64,000 nt of DNA, from contig OZ025252.1 of assembly GCA_964019135.1 (NCBI GenBank), positions 10,060,823-10,124,822 on the forward strand. The letters run 5' to 3'. The notes below the pieces were generated by a model. It was not told where the DNA came from and ran no database searches. It saw only the letters and a program-made list of their open reading frames with translations. Shown piece after piece: positions 33,401-45,500 of this stretch. Source of the DNA: Arenicola marina (Eukaryota > Annelida > Polychaeta > Arenicolidae). Both the position numbers and the translations under genes were made by a program. Each line of letters begins with the position of its first letter. Positions within the stretch are counted from its first letter, which is position 1.

Positions 33401-36400
33401 GATTGGAATGGAAGCAGAACGTGTGGGGATTTCACAGAGCGGCTTATAGCTGGAAAAATAAAGGCTCTGGCAGGTATAGTATTGTTCTGCATATTGTGGT
33501 GTCATCAGCTGCAACGTGTTGCTCGAATCGGACCACCTTTTCATGTACTCAATTCTGAATTTGGCTAAAAGTTTACTCGAGCCGTGAGAATTAATTATAA
33601 ATACTCTGAGACAATAATTTCCGGCACGGATTGTTATTCTCTGCTGTTAAGAGACTACATCCGAGTCCGGTCAATATCCGGGTTGTGCCATGACCGTGAC
33701 ACTAAGCTTAACAAGCTGACTGTTGGCAGAGCCTATACACCCTCTTCCTATTGCCCTGCCGGCCGTCTGAGCGTGTATGGCCCACCCAGACACCCATCTG
33801 TCACAGGCCGGCGTCAGACCGGCAGCAGAGGACGGCCATCCATACCGCGCCAGTGTTATTGATTCTACAGCCCCGCACACACACACATGCCCCCCCGCCC
33901 TCCCTACCTCACACACCGCCGGTCTGGAGGCTCCCCAGAAGCTCTGGCCGCCAGTGTGGAGCCAGACGGCCATTGGCAAGCAGTATGGCAGCGTGGGACA
34001 TTGAATCCTTGGGGTTTTTGCTGCACCATGAAGTTAGTGCCTCTCCATAGTAGGAAGTGATGACTCAGTAGCCCTGACTGTTGGTGAGTGGATGATCGTG
34101 ACGATTGCAAACATCCAATAGGCTCATAGATATAATAGACAGGGTTTATGGTTTAAAATGCCGCGAGACTTGTTACTGGTACGCTACATAAAGGGTTTAC
34201 TAACCTTCTTCATGTCCATTGTTCAATGTTTTCTCATCCTACCCACCCTGTCCTTTTGTTGAACTACCTTGCTATGCCTTATTTTGTATCTGTCTGCACA
34301 AAACGTCAGTGTTGTGTTATCAAATTCGTGCCCTTTCTGCGTTTTCAGGTTGTGCGCTTTTGTGTACAATAAACTATATACATAGACAATATCTTTTCTC
34401 GCCCTACCATTCTGAACAACGTTTTTTTTGATGTCGCAGATGAGAGAGAAAGCGTGCAAAAAAAGACTTTCTTGAAATGGGTGAATTCTCATTTGGCGCG
34501 AGTTGGCTGCCGCATCCAGGACCTGTATGTGGACTTGAGGGACGGCAAAATGCTCATCAAGTTGCTGGAAGTGCTATCGGGAGAGAGACTGGTAAGAGTT
34601 TGATACTACATGTATTGTCAAAGTATTTGTTGTTGTAAACTGATGTGATATCTTCATATGGTGCCGACTGCCGAACTTGCCCAGTTTTGCCCTGCAACTC
34701 CAACTGTGCAAATGTGTATATGCAGGGTAAAGCTCCACTATCCTTCTTTGCAACGAGAAATAGATCACTCTCGGGGAGCTCGCTACCTTGACCCTTCCTG
34801 TTATCGCAGTAGGTCCTTAGCGGTAAAGCGTCCTTCTTAAATCAAATAATCAAGCAGGAAGACTGATGCGGCTAGTCCCAAGGGCGCGTTGCGAGGCTGT
34901 CACCGCCATCAGTGATGAAATCCGAGGGTTATGAGGGTCGGTGAAAGAACATATGGCACAGCGTAATGGTTGGGTCCTCTGTCTGCCGATAATCAATGCA
35001 GTAATGATCGCTCTGTTGGACCGGAATGTCGGTTCACAGAGGTCTCTCCGCACGGCGGGATGCCAAACTGGCCACACGGCGCTGGAAGCGGGGCTACAGG
35101 GGGGTCTCCGGTCATTGAATACGACCCGCTCGTCTGTTTACACTGATAACAAACGGGTGCTCGACGCGCTTCCCCATATTTGGGAGGAGCCGCCCCTTAT
35201 AGGACCGCCCCCTCAAAGCACATGCCCCCCTCATAGCAACTGTTCCCTACGGCACCCGCCCCGCTCACAGCCCCCGCCCCCCTCAGTGCCCGCCCCCTCA
35301 CAACGCCCGCCCCCTCACAGCACCCGCCCCCTCACAACACCATGCCCTTCGCAGCACTCTCCCTTACAACACTTCCCCTCACAACACCCGCCCCCCTCAC
35401 AACACCCTGCCCCTTACAACACTCCCTCACAGCACCCGCCCCTTGACAACACTGGACCTCGCAGCACCCTCCACCCTCCCCTTCACTCACCCTACTCCTC
35501 ATAACACCCTTCCCCCTCACAGCACCTTCCCCATCACAACACAGCATCCGCCCCTGACAGCACCCGCCCCTGCTAGCACGCGTCCCCTCACAGCACCCTC
35601 CCCTCACAGCACCCTCCCCCTCACAGCACCCTCCCCCTCACAGCACCCTCCCCCTCACAGCACCCTCCCCCTCACAGCTCCCTACCCCTCACAGCACCCT
35701 TTCCCTCACAGCACCCTCCTCCTCACAGCATCATCCCCCTCACAGCACCCTCCCCCTCACAGAACCCTCCCCCTCACAGAACCCTCCCCCACCCTCCCCC
35801 TCACAGCACCCTCCCCCTCACAGAACCCTCCCCCACCCTCCCCCTCACAGCACCCTCCCCCTCACAGCATCATCACCCGTAACCTGTTGTGGCGTATTTG
35901 GGGTGCCTCCCTGGTGCAGTGGTTAGTGCGGTAGACCACAGCTCAATAGGTTCTGGGTTCGAATTCAGGCCCCGACACCTTTTCCGGAGGATGTTTGATC
36001 TATTCATCGTTCGCTTCCCGCGATGTTCTTTCAATTTAGCCCTTGTAGGTACAACAGCGGCCTTGTTTAATTGAAAACGGTTGTTGCGCATCCTTGCACT
36101 GTTATGCCTATAACTTTAATTTAGTTCTTCGTGACACAAAGGAAATTTGTTCCAAACCGCGTGTATCTTATGTACCTTTAATCCTAAGAGTTAAAAATAA
36201 AAAAATAGAAATAACCTTTTTCGCTGATGGAAATGGCAATGTAAAATGTAGTGCCTTGATATACCATTATTGCCCAGGTTGTTAATGTTATATGTATACC
36301 TTCATCTTCATTGAGGCAGTGACCTTATCTGAAAACATCGACAAATGGGCCAAGCCTATTCTTTAGATCTGGCTTACACCGTATCACGCTTGTTACATGG

Positions 36401-39400
36401 TTCCCTTGGTGTATTGTTATTACAGCCCCGGCCGACGAAGGGCAAGATGAGGATCCACTGTCTGGAGAATGTGGACAAGTCACTGAGCTTCCTGAATGAG
36501 CAAAGGGTGCACCTCGAGAACCTGGGCGCACACGACATCGTCGATGGCAACAGTCGCCTTACTCTGGGTCTCATCTGGACCATCATCCTGCGATTCCAGG
36601 TACGCCTTACATGCATGTCGCGAGATCTGTAGGGGGTGAACCTTATGCACAGGGCTTGTGTTGTGAGAATTGAAAGAATGCTAGTCAGGAATTATATCTG
36701 TTTTCGTGTACATTTATGCATTAGCCGTGGATCCATTTTTTTAGTATGTTTTATGTGACCAATCTCCCGGGAAATATTGCCGCGGTTCTCATACCTTATG
36801 TCTGTTCACCTCTGTCCAACGCCGCGACTCTCATGTCTGCCCAGCCCTGTCCAACGCCGCGGCTCTCATGTCTGCCCAGCCCTGTCCCACGGCGCGTCTC
36901 TCATGTCTGCCCAGCCCTGTCCCACGCCGCGGCTCTCCTGTCTGCCCAGCCCTGTCCAACGCCGCGGCTCTCATGTCTGCCCAGCCCTGTCCAACGCCGC
37001 GGCTCTCATGTCTGCCCAGCCCTGTCCAATGCCGCGGCTCTAATGTCTGCCCAGCCCTGTCCAACGCCGCGGCTCTCATGTCTGCCCAGCCCAGTCCCAC
37101 GCCGCGGCTCTCATGTCTGCCCAGCCCTGTCCAACGCCGCGGCTCTCATGTCTGCCCTGCCCGGTCCCACGGCGCGTCTCTCATGTCTGCCCAGCCCTGT
37201 CCCACGCCGCGGCTCTCATGTCTGCCCAGCCCTGTCCAACGCCGCGGCTCTCATGTCTGCCCAGCCCTGTCCAACGCCGCGGCTCTCATGTCTGCCCAGC
37301 CCTCTCCCACGCCGCGGCTCTCATGTCTGCCCAGCCCTCTCCCACGCCGCGGCTCTCATGTCTGCCCAGCCCTCGCCAACGCCGCGACTCTCATGTCCAC
37401 CCAAAAGTGGTTCAAGCGTCCTGAATAACCAACCAACCATCTCCTGTCCACCCTGCCCTGTCCAACGCCGCGGCTCTCATGTCCGCCCAGCCCTGTCCCA
37501 CGCCGCGGGCCAAATGCTTGCCTGGACGAAGATATCTGCACCCTTTCATGCTAATGTCAGTGACAAAAGATATCTGCACCCTTTCATGCTAGCTCTAGCG
37601 ACAAAGATAATTGCACCATTTTAAGCTATTACTAGCGACAGAGATATTTGCAGCCTTTCATGTTAGTGTCAAGGACAAATATATCTGCACCCTTTAATGC
37701 TAGTGTCAGCGACAGATATATCTGCATTCTTCATGCTATCTCCAGCGACGAAAGATATCTCGCTGTCCTGCTAGTGACTGCGACAAGATATCTCGCTGTC
37801 ATGCTAGTGTCAGCGACAAAAGATGTCTCGCTGTCATGCTAGTGTCAGCGACAAAAGATGTCTCACTGTCATGCTAGTGTCAGCGACAAAAGATATCTCG
37901 CTGTCATGCTAGTGACAGCGACAAGATGTCTCGCTGTCATGCTAGTGTCAGCAACAAAAGATGTCTCGCTGTCATGCTAGTGACAGCAACAAGATATCTC
38001 GCTGTCATGCTAGTAAATGAGGATAGAGCTTTGAAGTGTACATATGTTGGTTTAATTATGCCATTGATAGCCCCTCGAGAGCCGCATTGCCCGTCAAGAT
38101 GTCGCCCGGGCGAGTGAGGCGCCTCACTGGTTAACACGTGTGGTCATTGTATGTGAGACGTGGCGCACGGAGGCCGGCACCGTACAGCAGCCGTGTCTGG
38201 CGGTATGCTCACAGCCCTCACAGCCCGCAATATCGAGTGCGGCATTGTGCGGGTCGATAACACAGGGTATTAACCGTCACAGCAGCATATGGATAACATT
38301 CGGCTCAAACTGATTCTATACCAATGTATTAGATCAACGCTCATTCGATATCAGACTGGTATTGCGTCTATGTCTATTCCCGTCAGTGGCATTAAGCTTT
38401 ACCGAACATGTTATTACATAATGTTACAGACAGTGACCTCAACCAAACCAGAGTACGTTACCCGTACGGCGACCGCTATGACGCTTCATAGACTTCAAGC
38501 CATCTGTTGGCTCAATAGATCTTAAATATATGCCCCCATGGTTAAGGATTATAAAAACATTGGCATGGCCTTTAACTTTGACGCCATTATGAGCGTAAGG
38601 GGCGTTAACAATACAGATGGCGTCGTCCTTCGTTAACAGCTAGGCCAGCACAAGCGGCCAGTGGCTGTTTCGAATCCCACCTGTGCAAATCTCTGTGCAG
38701 GATAAAGCGTGTTACACCCGGAGATATTAGGTTATTGTATGGCCGTAATCTTATTTTGACGTTGACCTTGAACCGGGTACCATGAACTTGTCAACTTCCA
38801 GCCCCACATACTAAACATGTATAGCGGAACATGACGTTTTCATGTTGTTTTCTTAGATTATGTTGGATAATTATGCACAGTTCATGCGATTTGCACACTT
38901 TGTACAGGGCGTCAAGGGCTAATATATCATAAAAGTAACGAATGTAGTCGATTATACATTTTGTAACTGCTACGGATATTGTTATTGCCGAGACCTTGAC
39001 GTTTAGCCAATATGTATACCCCGACAGTTTTTTGTCATAATACGGAACTGACTTTCCAAACACCGGTGACTATCTACTTCTTTAGCGGTTGTGTATGCAC
39101 TTCATATCCATACATCAAGGATTATCCTGTTGGTAAAGAATGACTCGTTTTCTGAACTTGGGGGCCAAATCCCAGATGCTGTCGGTACCAAATAATATCC
39201 ATAGATTCATACCTACAATGTACAGATAATTGTTATAGTGGACCCGTGGCTGAGTGTGCAACTAACTTCCTCAGACCAATACGGACTGATAGCGAGCGAC
39301 CGTCATTCCTGAACAATCTGCCTCGAGGTCATGACCGGGATCACTTTCCCGTCGGCATGCCATCCGGGCGGAAGGGCGGGGTCGCCGTATAACTGGTGAG

Positions 39401-42400
39401 CCGGGAGCGGCGGCCCTGCCAAGTGTACTGGCTCCGGCCGGCCGGGACGCGGCTTCAGGCCGGGACCCGGCGTCAGGCTGCTCCTTCCCACCCAGCGAGC
39501 TACCCACTCTGCCTGGCCTGAGCGCTGCGGCTGCGCTTTCTGGCCGGCTCCCGGTAGATACATACTCCCTAGCCTGCCTGTGAGGCTGACTGGCCTACAT
39601 CACTTGAGTTGCGGATCTGATCCCCGGTAACTTGGAGTGGGCACTGTAAGCACTCACTGTCTGATGTGCTTGCTGTGGGTTGTGGGTTGGGCTGGCGTCT
39701 ACATTCAGAATCATAGTTCATGTACCATCCCCCCCCCCCCCCTTCCACTCCCGGGAGTAGCCTCCCACGTGACCCCTTCTCACTGGACCACATTCTGCCC
39801 ATCTTGTATCCATCTCGTTTATGTGTACAAACACTAGGACGTCTGTTTCAACTATTTTATTTGTGCGCTTCAACCATGGCGACTTGTTGACTCGGGCGAT
39901 GGATATAATGTTCGCCCATGCACAGCATTTAATAACGGTTGGGGGGTGTCACCGCGGTTACAGGAGTTAAACTGTATGGTGGCGCGCCACGGTGTTCGGG
40001 TACCGAGACAATACCCCCCCCCCCCCCCCTCCGTCCCCCCTACACAGACACACACTCACACACGCGTGCTGAAGTTAGTAGGCATCCCCTGATACAATAT
40101 GGCTGGATTGGGCATAAACGTCCATGACTCACTGCCGATCACTTGAGCTCCAGATCGGTGATGACTCACAAAGTAATCTTTGAAATAGTGTTTGGCAGCC
40201 CACTGTGCGGCAGCACTGAGTGAGCCGCCTGAGGCGTGGCGCGGTGCCGCGGATCCAGTGCGCCCGTCAGCGGTGAGCGACCAGGGTTCTGGGGGGGTGG
40301 GGCTCTTCAGTCATACTTCATGCTTGTGGAGTTGCCGGCAGACCCCCGCGTCACTGGCAGTCGCTGCAGCTATTTGAAGCCCGCGACCTTATCTGCTTAC
40401 ATAATAATCAATGCATCATGATTTATGCTGAGGAGGAGGGGTGGGTGTGAGTGGCACGACATGTCTTGTTACACAAGTCGCCCCCATGTACGCGCGATGC
40501 CGCGAGAATATGTCTCATGGAAATAGATGGTCCATGCATAAAGGTTTACCTAACGCTAGCCGTTGTGCGTAAAGGGTTTCCCACATAGCTGAGCCGATTG
40601 GTCAAGGTTGGATAGCTATCAGCCCACGTTGTCAGCCCGCGTGTTATCAGCTTACACACGATATAATGCAGCGCCGTAATCTTGCGCCGTGTTCTCAGGC
40701 CCTCATAATTATCAAACCGGAGCACGGTATCTATCACATTATCATTGCTGTGACCTTGCTGGGTATAGAATATGTCCCACAGTAGGTTGAATCTGCGGGG
40801 ACATCCTGTGACTACCACCACTCCTCGTATACCGCAGTTCTGAATGTAGCGCTAGCCAGACACCTAAACCAGGCCGCACGTAAACCAGGCCGCGCGCATA
40901 AGCCCCGAAGTGCTTTGGCAACTGGGACCAAAGTCTACGCGATCATTAACCCTTTGGCTTCGCGACGCCGCTGTCCAGGTATACTTAATGCAACCGTCAG
41001 TCTGTCGTTGGGAGAGGAGGGTTAATCGCAATCATGCGAAGTTCTGTGCCGCGATGTGTTCAGCAAGCATTGAACAACACAGGCAAGTGCGTGGTTGTAC
41101 GACTGCACACTGCTCTTGAGAAAAAAACAACATGCCGGCTCGCAAACAAACCTGCCAGCTAACCAACCATTCATCTTGCCCTGACACCCACCACCGACTC
41201 AACGGTTGACCGATTCACAGGCAGCCGACATGAACATCCACACAATGAGGCCGCCTCGCATGCAGGGCACAGTGTCTACAGCGTTACAGTGTTATGGCCT
41301 CGTTTTATTACATCAACGAGACGAGACGTGGTGAATTCGTAGAAATTAATTTAGGTTGAGCGAATCCACCAGTTATCGAGATTTCTTATTGGCTTCGATC
41401 AATTCATGGTAAACAAACCACAGTACAAACAGGTCATGGGTTTGAAGCCAGGCACCTGTATATGGGGCATGGCTCCCATTGCAGCCTCATGTCAGTGTCC
41501 CGAGATATGTCTCGGGGCCACATTTGGTCTTAATGTGCACAAAAGTAGCAACCAAAACAGTTCACTTCACTACTGTGGTCTACGTGAAAACGAACCATGG
41601 TTTTTTGTATATGGCAGGTACAACTTCTATTCATGCGGAGAATATCATTGATGTGCGACACTGAACTATGGGGGCTGGTCTCCTTCAGCCATGGGGGGCC
41701 TCCCTGGTGTGGTGATTAGCGAGCTAGACCGCAGATCAGTAGGTCCTGGGTTCAAACCGGGCCTGGCGCCTAATCACCCATTCACCGTCCCGGGATTCCT
41801 TGGCCCAGTTTAATCCTTTGTGTGTACAAAAGCGGCATAAAACACCAATTCACACACCTTGAGCCATATTGTAAGCCTTATGCTTAAATTCTCCGACCTC
41901 TGTATTAAATTCGTCCAATTTGATGTCTGCCCGACGCGCCGTCTTCCCCTCGCACTGTGCCACAAGGTCACAAGTGGGTGACGCAAAGTTCTCGACCTGT
42001 TTTGTGTCGTTTGTCCGATCTTAATCGACCGCTACGTGCATGTCGTGTTCGCAGATTTACGGCAGAAAACCACAGCCGTATGACCGCCACATCACCCGGG
42101 GCCGGCACGATGGCTCAGTGGATTAAAGCGCTCGCCTTAATTGCTCTGGCCACCTGAGAGCCTAACGGCATGTGGATCGGTGGTTCGAGCCCCGCTGTGG
42201 TCATGTCTGTGTGGTCACAGGATAAAGTTCCTATGTCCTTCTTTGCAAAGAGTAAAGGGTCCCCCCGGGGACATGGCTCCACTCTCCCTCCCTTCTCCCA
42301 TTGACGCGATATGACCAAAAGTGTCAAAAAACCTTTACAACCAACCAACCGCCACATCACCCACGACCCACTATCCGCTGCCGGCGGGCGGGCTGATCGC

Positions 42401-42530
42401 TCGAGTGTTTAAACTCTTCTACAAAACCTTTGCTCTCATAATAATAAGGCTCGGTACTCCTTGTTATGACGAAAGTTTTCAATTTTCGTCATATGTCGGT
42501 CGGTCGTGTTTGTTTGTCTGTTTCTATATA

Positions 42531-42561
<31 letters not shown>

Positions 42562-45500
42562 CTGTTTCACGCAAAAACGGGAAGTCTTCTTATGGCCTAA
42601 CAACTGCATGCATCGGTTCGCAGTCTTCAGTACCTTATAGCCACGCAGTAGGGCTAGAACATACTCGTCACACAGGTCAAAAGATCAAAGGTCAAGGTCA
42701 CAGCGATTTTGTGAAAAAAAAACTAAGAATGCATATATCTCCGTTAATATTAAAGCTAGAGATTCCGGGTGAGTTGCAAAATGTGCTACACTTTAAGGCG
42801 CAGTTTTCGGGTATTGTTTACTTTTTGATGCGTAATAGTCATTTCGAGTAAAATGAGGTCGTACTTTTTGCGGAAAACGCACTAAATGACCTCTGTCAGT
42901 TTTCTCGCTTTTGGGCACATTTGCCATCAAGCTATCGCTAATATGCCATAGAAATATGAATTGAGATGAGTTGTGTCGAATGTTAGAGTTCTCTGATGCG
43001 TCACGTGACGTCACGATGACGTCACTTTTGGTACTTAAAAAAATTCGTCAAAAATCAGGAAAATATCACAAAAATGAGTGAGTAGCATCATATTGTAGGA
43101 AACGTAGTTCCTCGTATAGCTGCAAAAACAAAAACAATATGTTCCTATCTTACTTCCGGTTCCAGGGCCGACGGCAGTTCCCTATCGGACTTCCCATGTT
43201 AAAGCGCTGTATCTTTAGGCTGGGAAAAATGTTTTCTCGTGTATTTCACAAGTGCCTCCAGCAAGCGACACCGGCATTTTTTTCTTAGTTAAACATGATA
43301 GATAGTAGCCTCAGTGCTTATCGCATGCGATTAGAGCAAATGGTGACGTCACAGGATTTGTTTGAAATTTGGCCAATGGTGAAAGATACGGCTTTTGGGT
43401 GTTAGCAGAGGCTCCCACGGGTGTCCTATTCAAGCCATCACTCAATGCTTGCACCTGTGGATGGATAATACTAAGCGGAGTCATAATCTGTCAACATGGT
43501 TCCATAGCCACATTACTTTTCGGTATGTAGTCGAAATCGTTTAACATGGGATCCTATAGGGAAAAATGAACTTGATCGAATATGACCTACTTCCGCTCAA
43601 GCTATTTCAGTCTCCTTCGCCACACAGTGAGGTAATATCACCTTAAAGCAAGTTATAAGAAAAACACGGCGATATCTGTATTACTTTTTGTTTCCATGGC
43701 AACGAAGCCACTGGCCTAATGATAAACATACAGATTCTTGCCATTGAAAGATGCTAAAATTGCATTCTTTTCGCCAACTAGTTGCCAATAAGCATCTACA
43801 GATCACTTAATGCTTCAATCAGGCGGATGTTGCTCAGTTATGGCGCTAGAGTGCTTCAAAGTGGGACGACACCTTTGCGGGGCCACCAATGATGAGTGAA
43901 TGAAGATTGTGTCTATCTTTAAAACAACGTCAAAATTAAGAAAAACATGCCAGAGCTGTGATCTTTACGCCAAATGGTAGGGACCATCGATCGGCAGAGA
44001 ACTAGTAAAAGAAACAAATGAGTTGCTATATCACTTCGCATGCAGTGTTCTTTGTTCTTGTCCTAGGTCTCCGTGTCTCCGCAATGATGAACTAATGCAA
44101 CTTTTGGCCATTTCGTCAAGCCATAGCTGAAGGACTATTCTTTCTATCGCCTAGCTCTTCAATCGAATAAGTTGTGGCAGTAAACCTTGGCGTATTGCCA
44201 CTTGGACGTTGTCGTGCGTCACGTCATAACCTCACTATGACGTCATGACGTCACACATCGTACGTAAGCTATTACTCAGCTATTATAAGGTATGGCGACT
44301 TTCGGGTCGCTTTACGGTGCAGGTCGTGTTCAGGGACAGTTTGTGCCGTGTGTAACTGTTTTGGCGCAGGGGATATGTATGCGTCAAAAATGACGTCATA
44401 GCTAACGTGCCCCTACGAAATGTTGGGTTTGCTTTACTTTTAGCCACTTTGGCAATAGCTGTCATAACCCGAGTTGATAGGTAGACATATTAAAGAAATA
44501 GAAGCCATCTTGAGCATTTGCGCGAACGTCAAATGACGTCATGTCACGTCACGATGACGTATTATTAGATAAAAAGTAAAATTCGTAGCGCCATTCATAA
44601 TGAGTCAAGCAATCGCTCTTGAGAACAAAATTTCATGTTCACTTAAACACGTCGTCTTCAGAGAAACCTATGGCGAGGGGGCTAAGTGTGCGTCAACGTC
44701 ATAGCTTACGTGCTCCTACGAAAGTTTGGGCCTGCTTGATGTTCAGCTAATTTGGCAATAGCTACCATCACCCACAAGTTCATGAGTTCACCCATGATTT
44801 CGTAAGTAGGTATACTTAACAAAATAGAAGCCATCGCGAATATTGTCGTGATCGTCAAGTGAAGTTCGTGAAGTCACGAAGACATAATAAATAAAAGATA
44901 CGAAAGTACCGTTAATATTGCTTCAAGAGAAGCGCCTTGGCTTCAGATTGGATGTCCAATTAAGCTCCGCCTACATTGCCACACTGCCTGTCGAAGGCAG
45001 CATTTAGCCCAAATTGCCCCTATAAGGCCCTTTAGCCAAAATTGGCCCTGACGACTCGTAACGTCGCCATTAATACAGCTTCCAAATGTACTTATGTATT
45101 TTCGTCCTCGACCTATGGTCGAATATCTCTTGTTAGTTAGTTGTCTGCAATGATAAATACACATTCCCACAATCCTATATTATAGTTAATTTACTACTCA
45201 GCGTTCAATAAGTGTGGAGGTGTTTCCTTCAATGTCGACAGGTGTGTCATTCATTTTAGGACGTATTGGAGCGTAGTTGTCCTGACTGTAAACCTACTCT
45301 GTCGGCAGATCCAAGACATTACCATCGAGCAGGCGGACAGCAGTGAGACCAAGTCTGCCAAGGACGCGCTGCTACTGTGGTGCCAGATGAAGACTGCTGG
45401 CTACCCCAACGTGAACGTCCGTAACTTCACCACCAGCTGGCGTGATGGCCTCGCCTTCAACGCCCTCATCCACAAACACAGGTGACCTCTCGAGCCTCTC

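Noticed and set aside
36746-37624. A 292-residue plus-strand open frame and its overlapping frames
   Set aside because: A by-product of the 35-bp array. All frames and the opposite strand are open, and the translation is one cycling peptide.
41692-41770. tRNA gene in the SINE A head
   Set aside because: A- and B-box-like motifs are present, but the ends do not form a proper acceptor stem, and the same head recurs in dispersed copies with SINE bodies.
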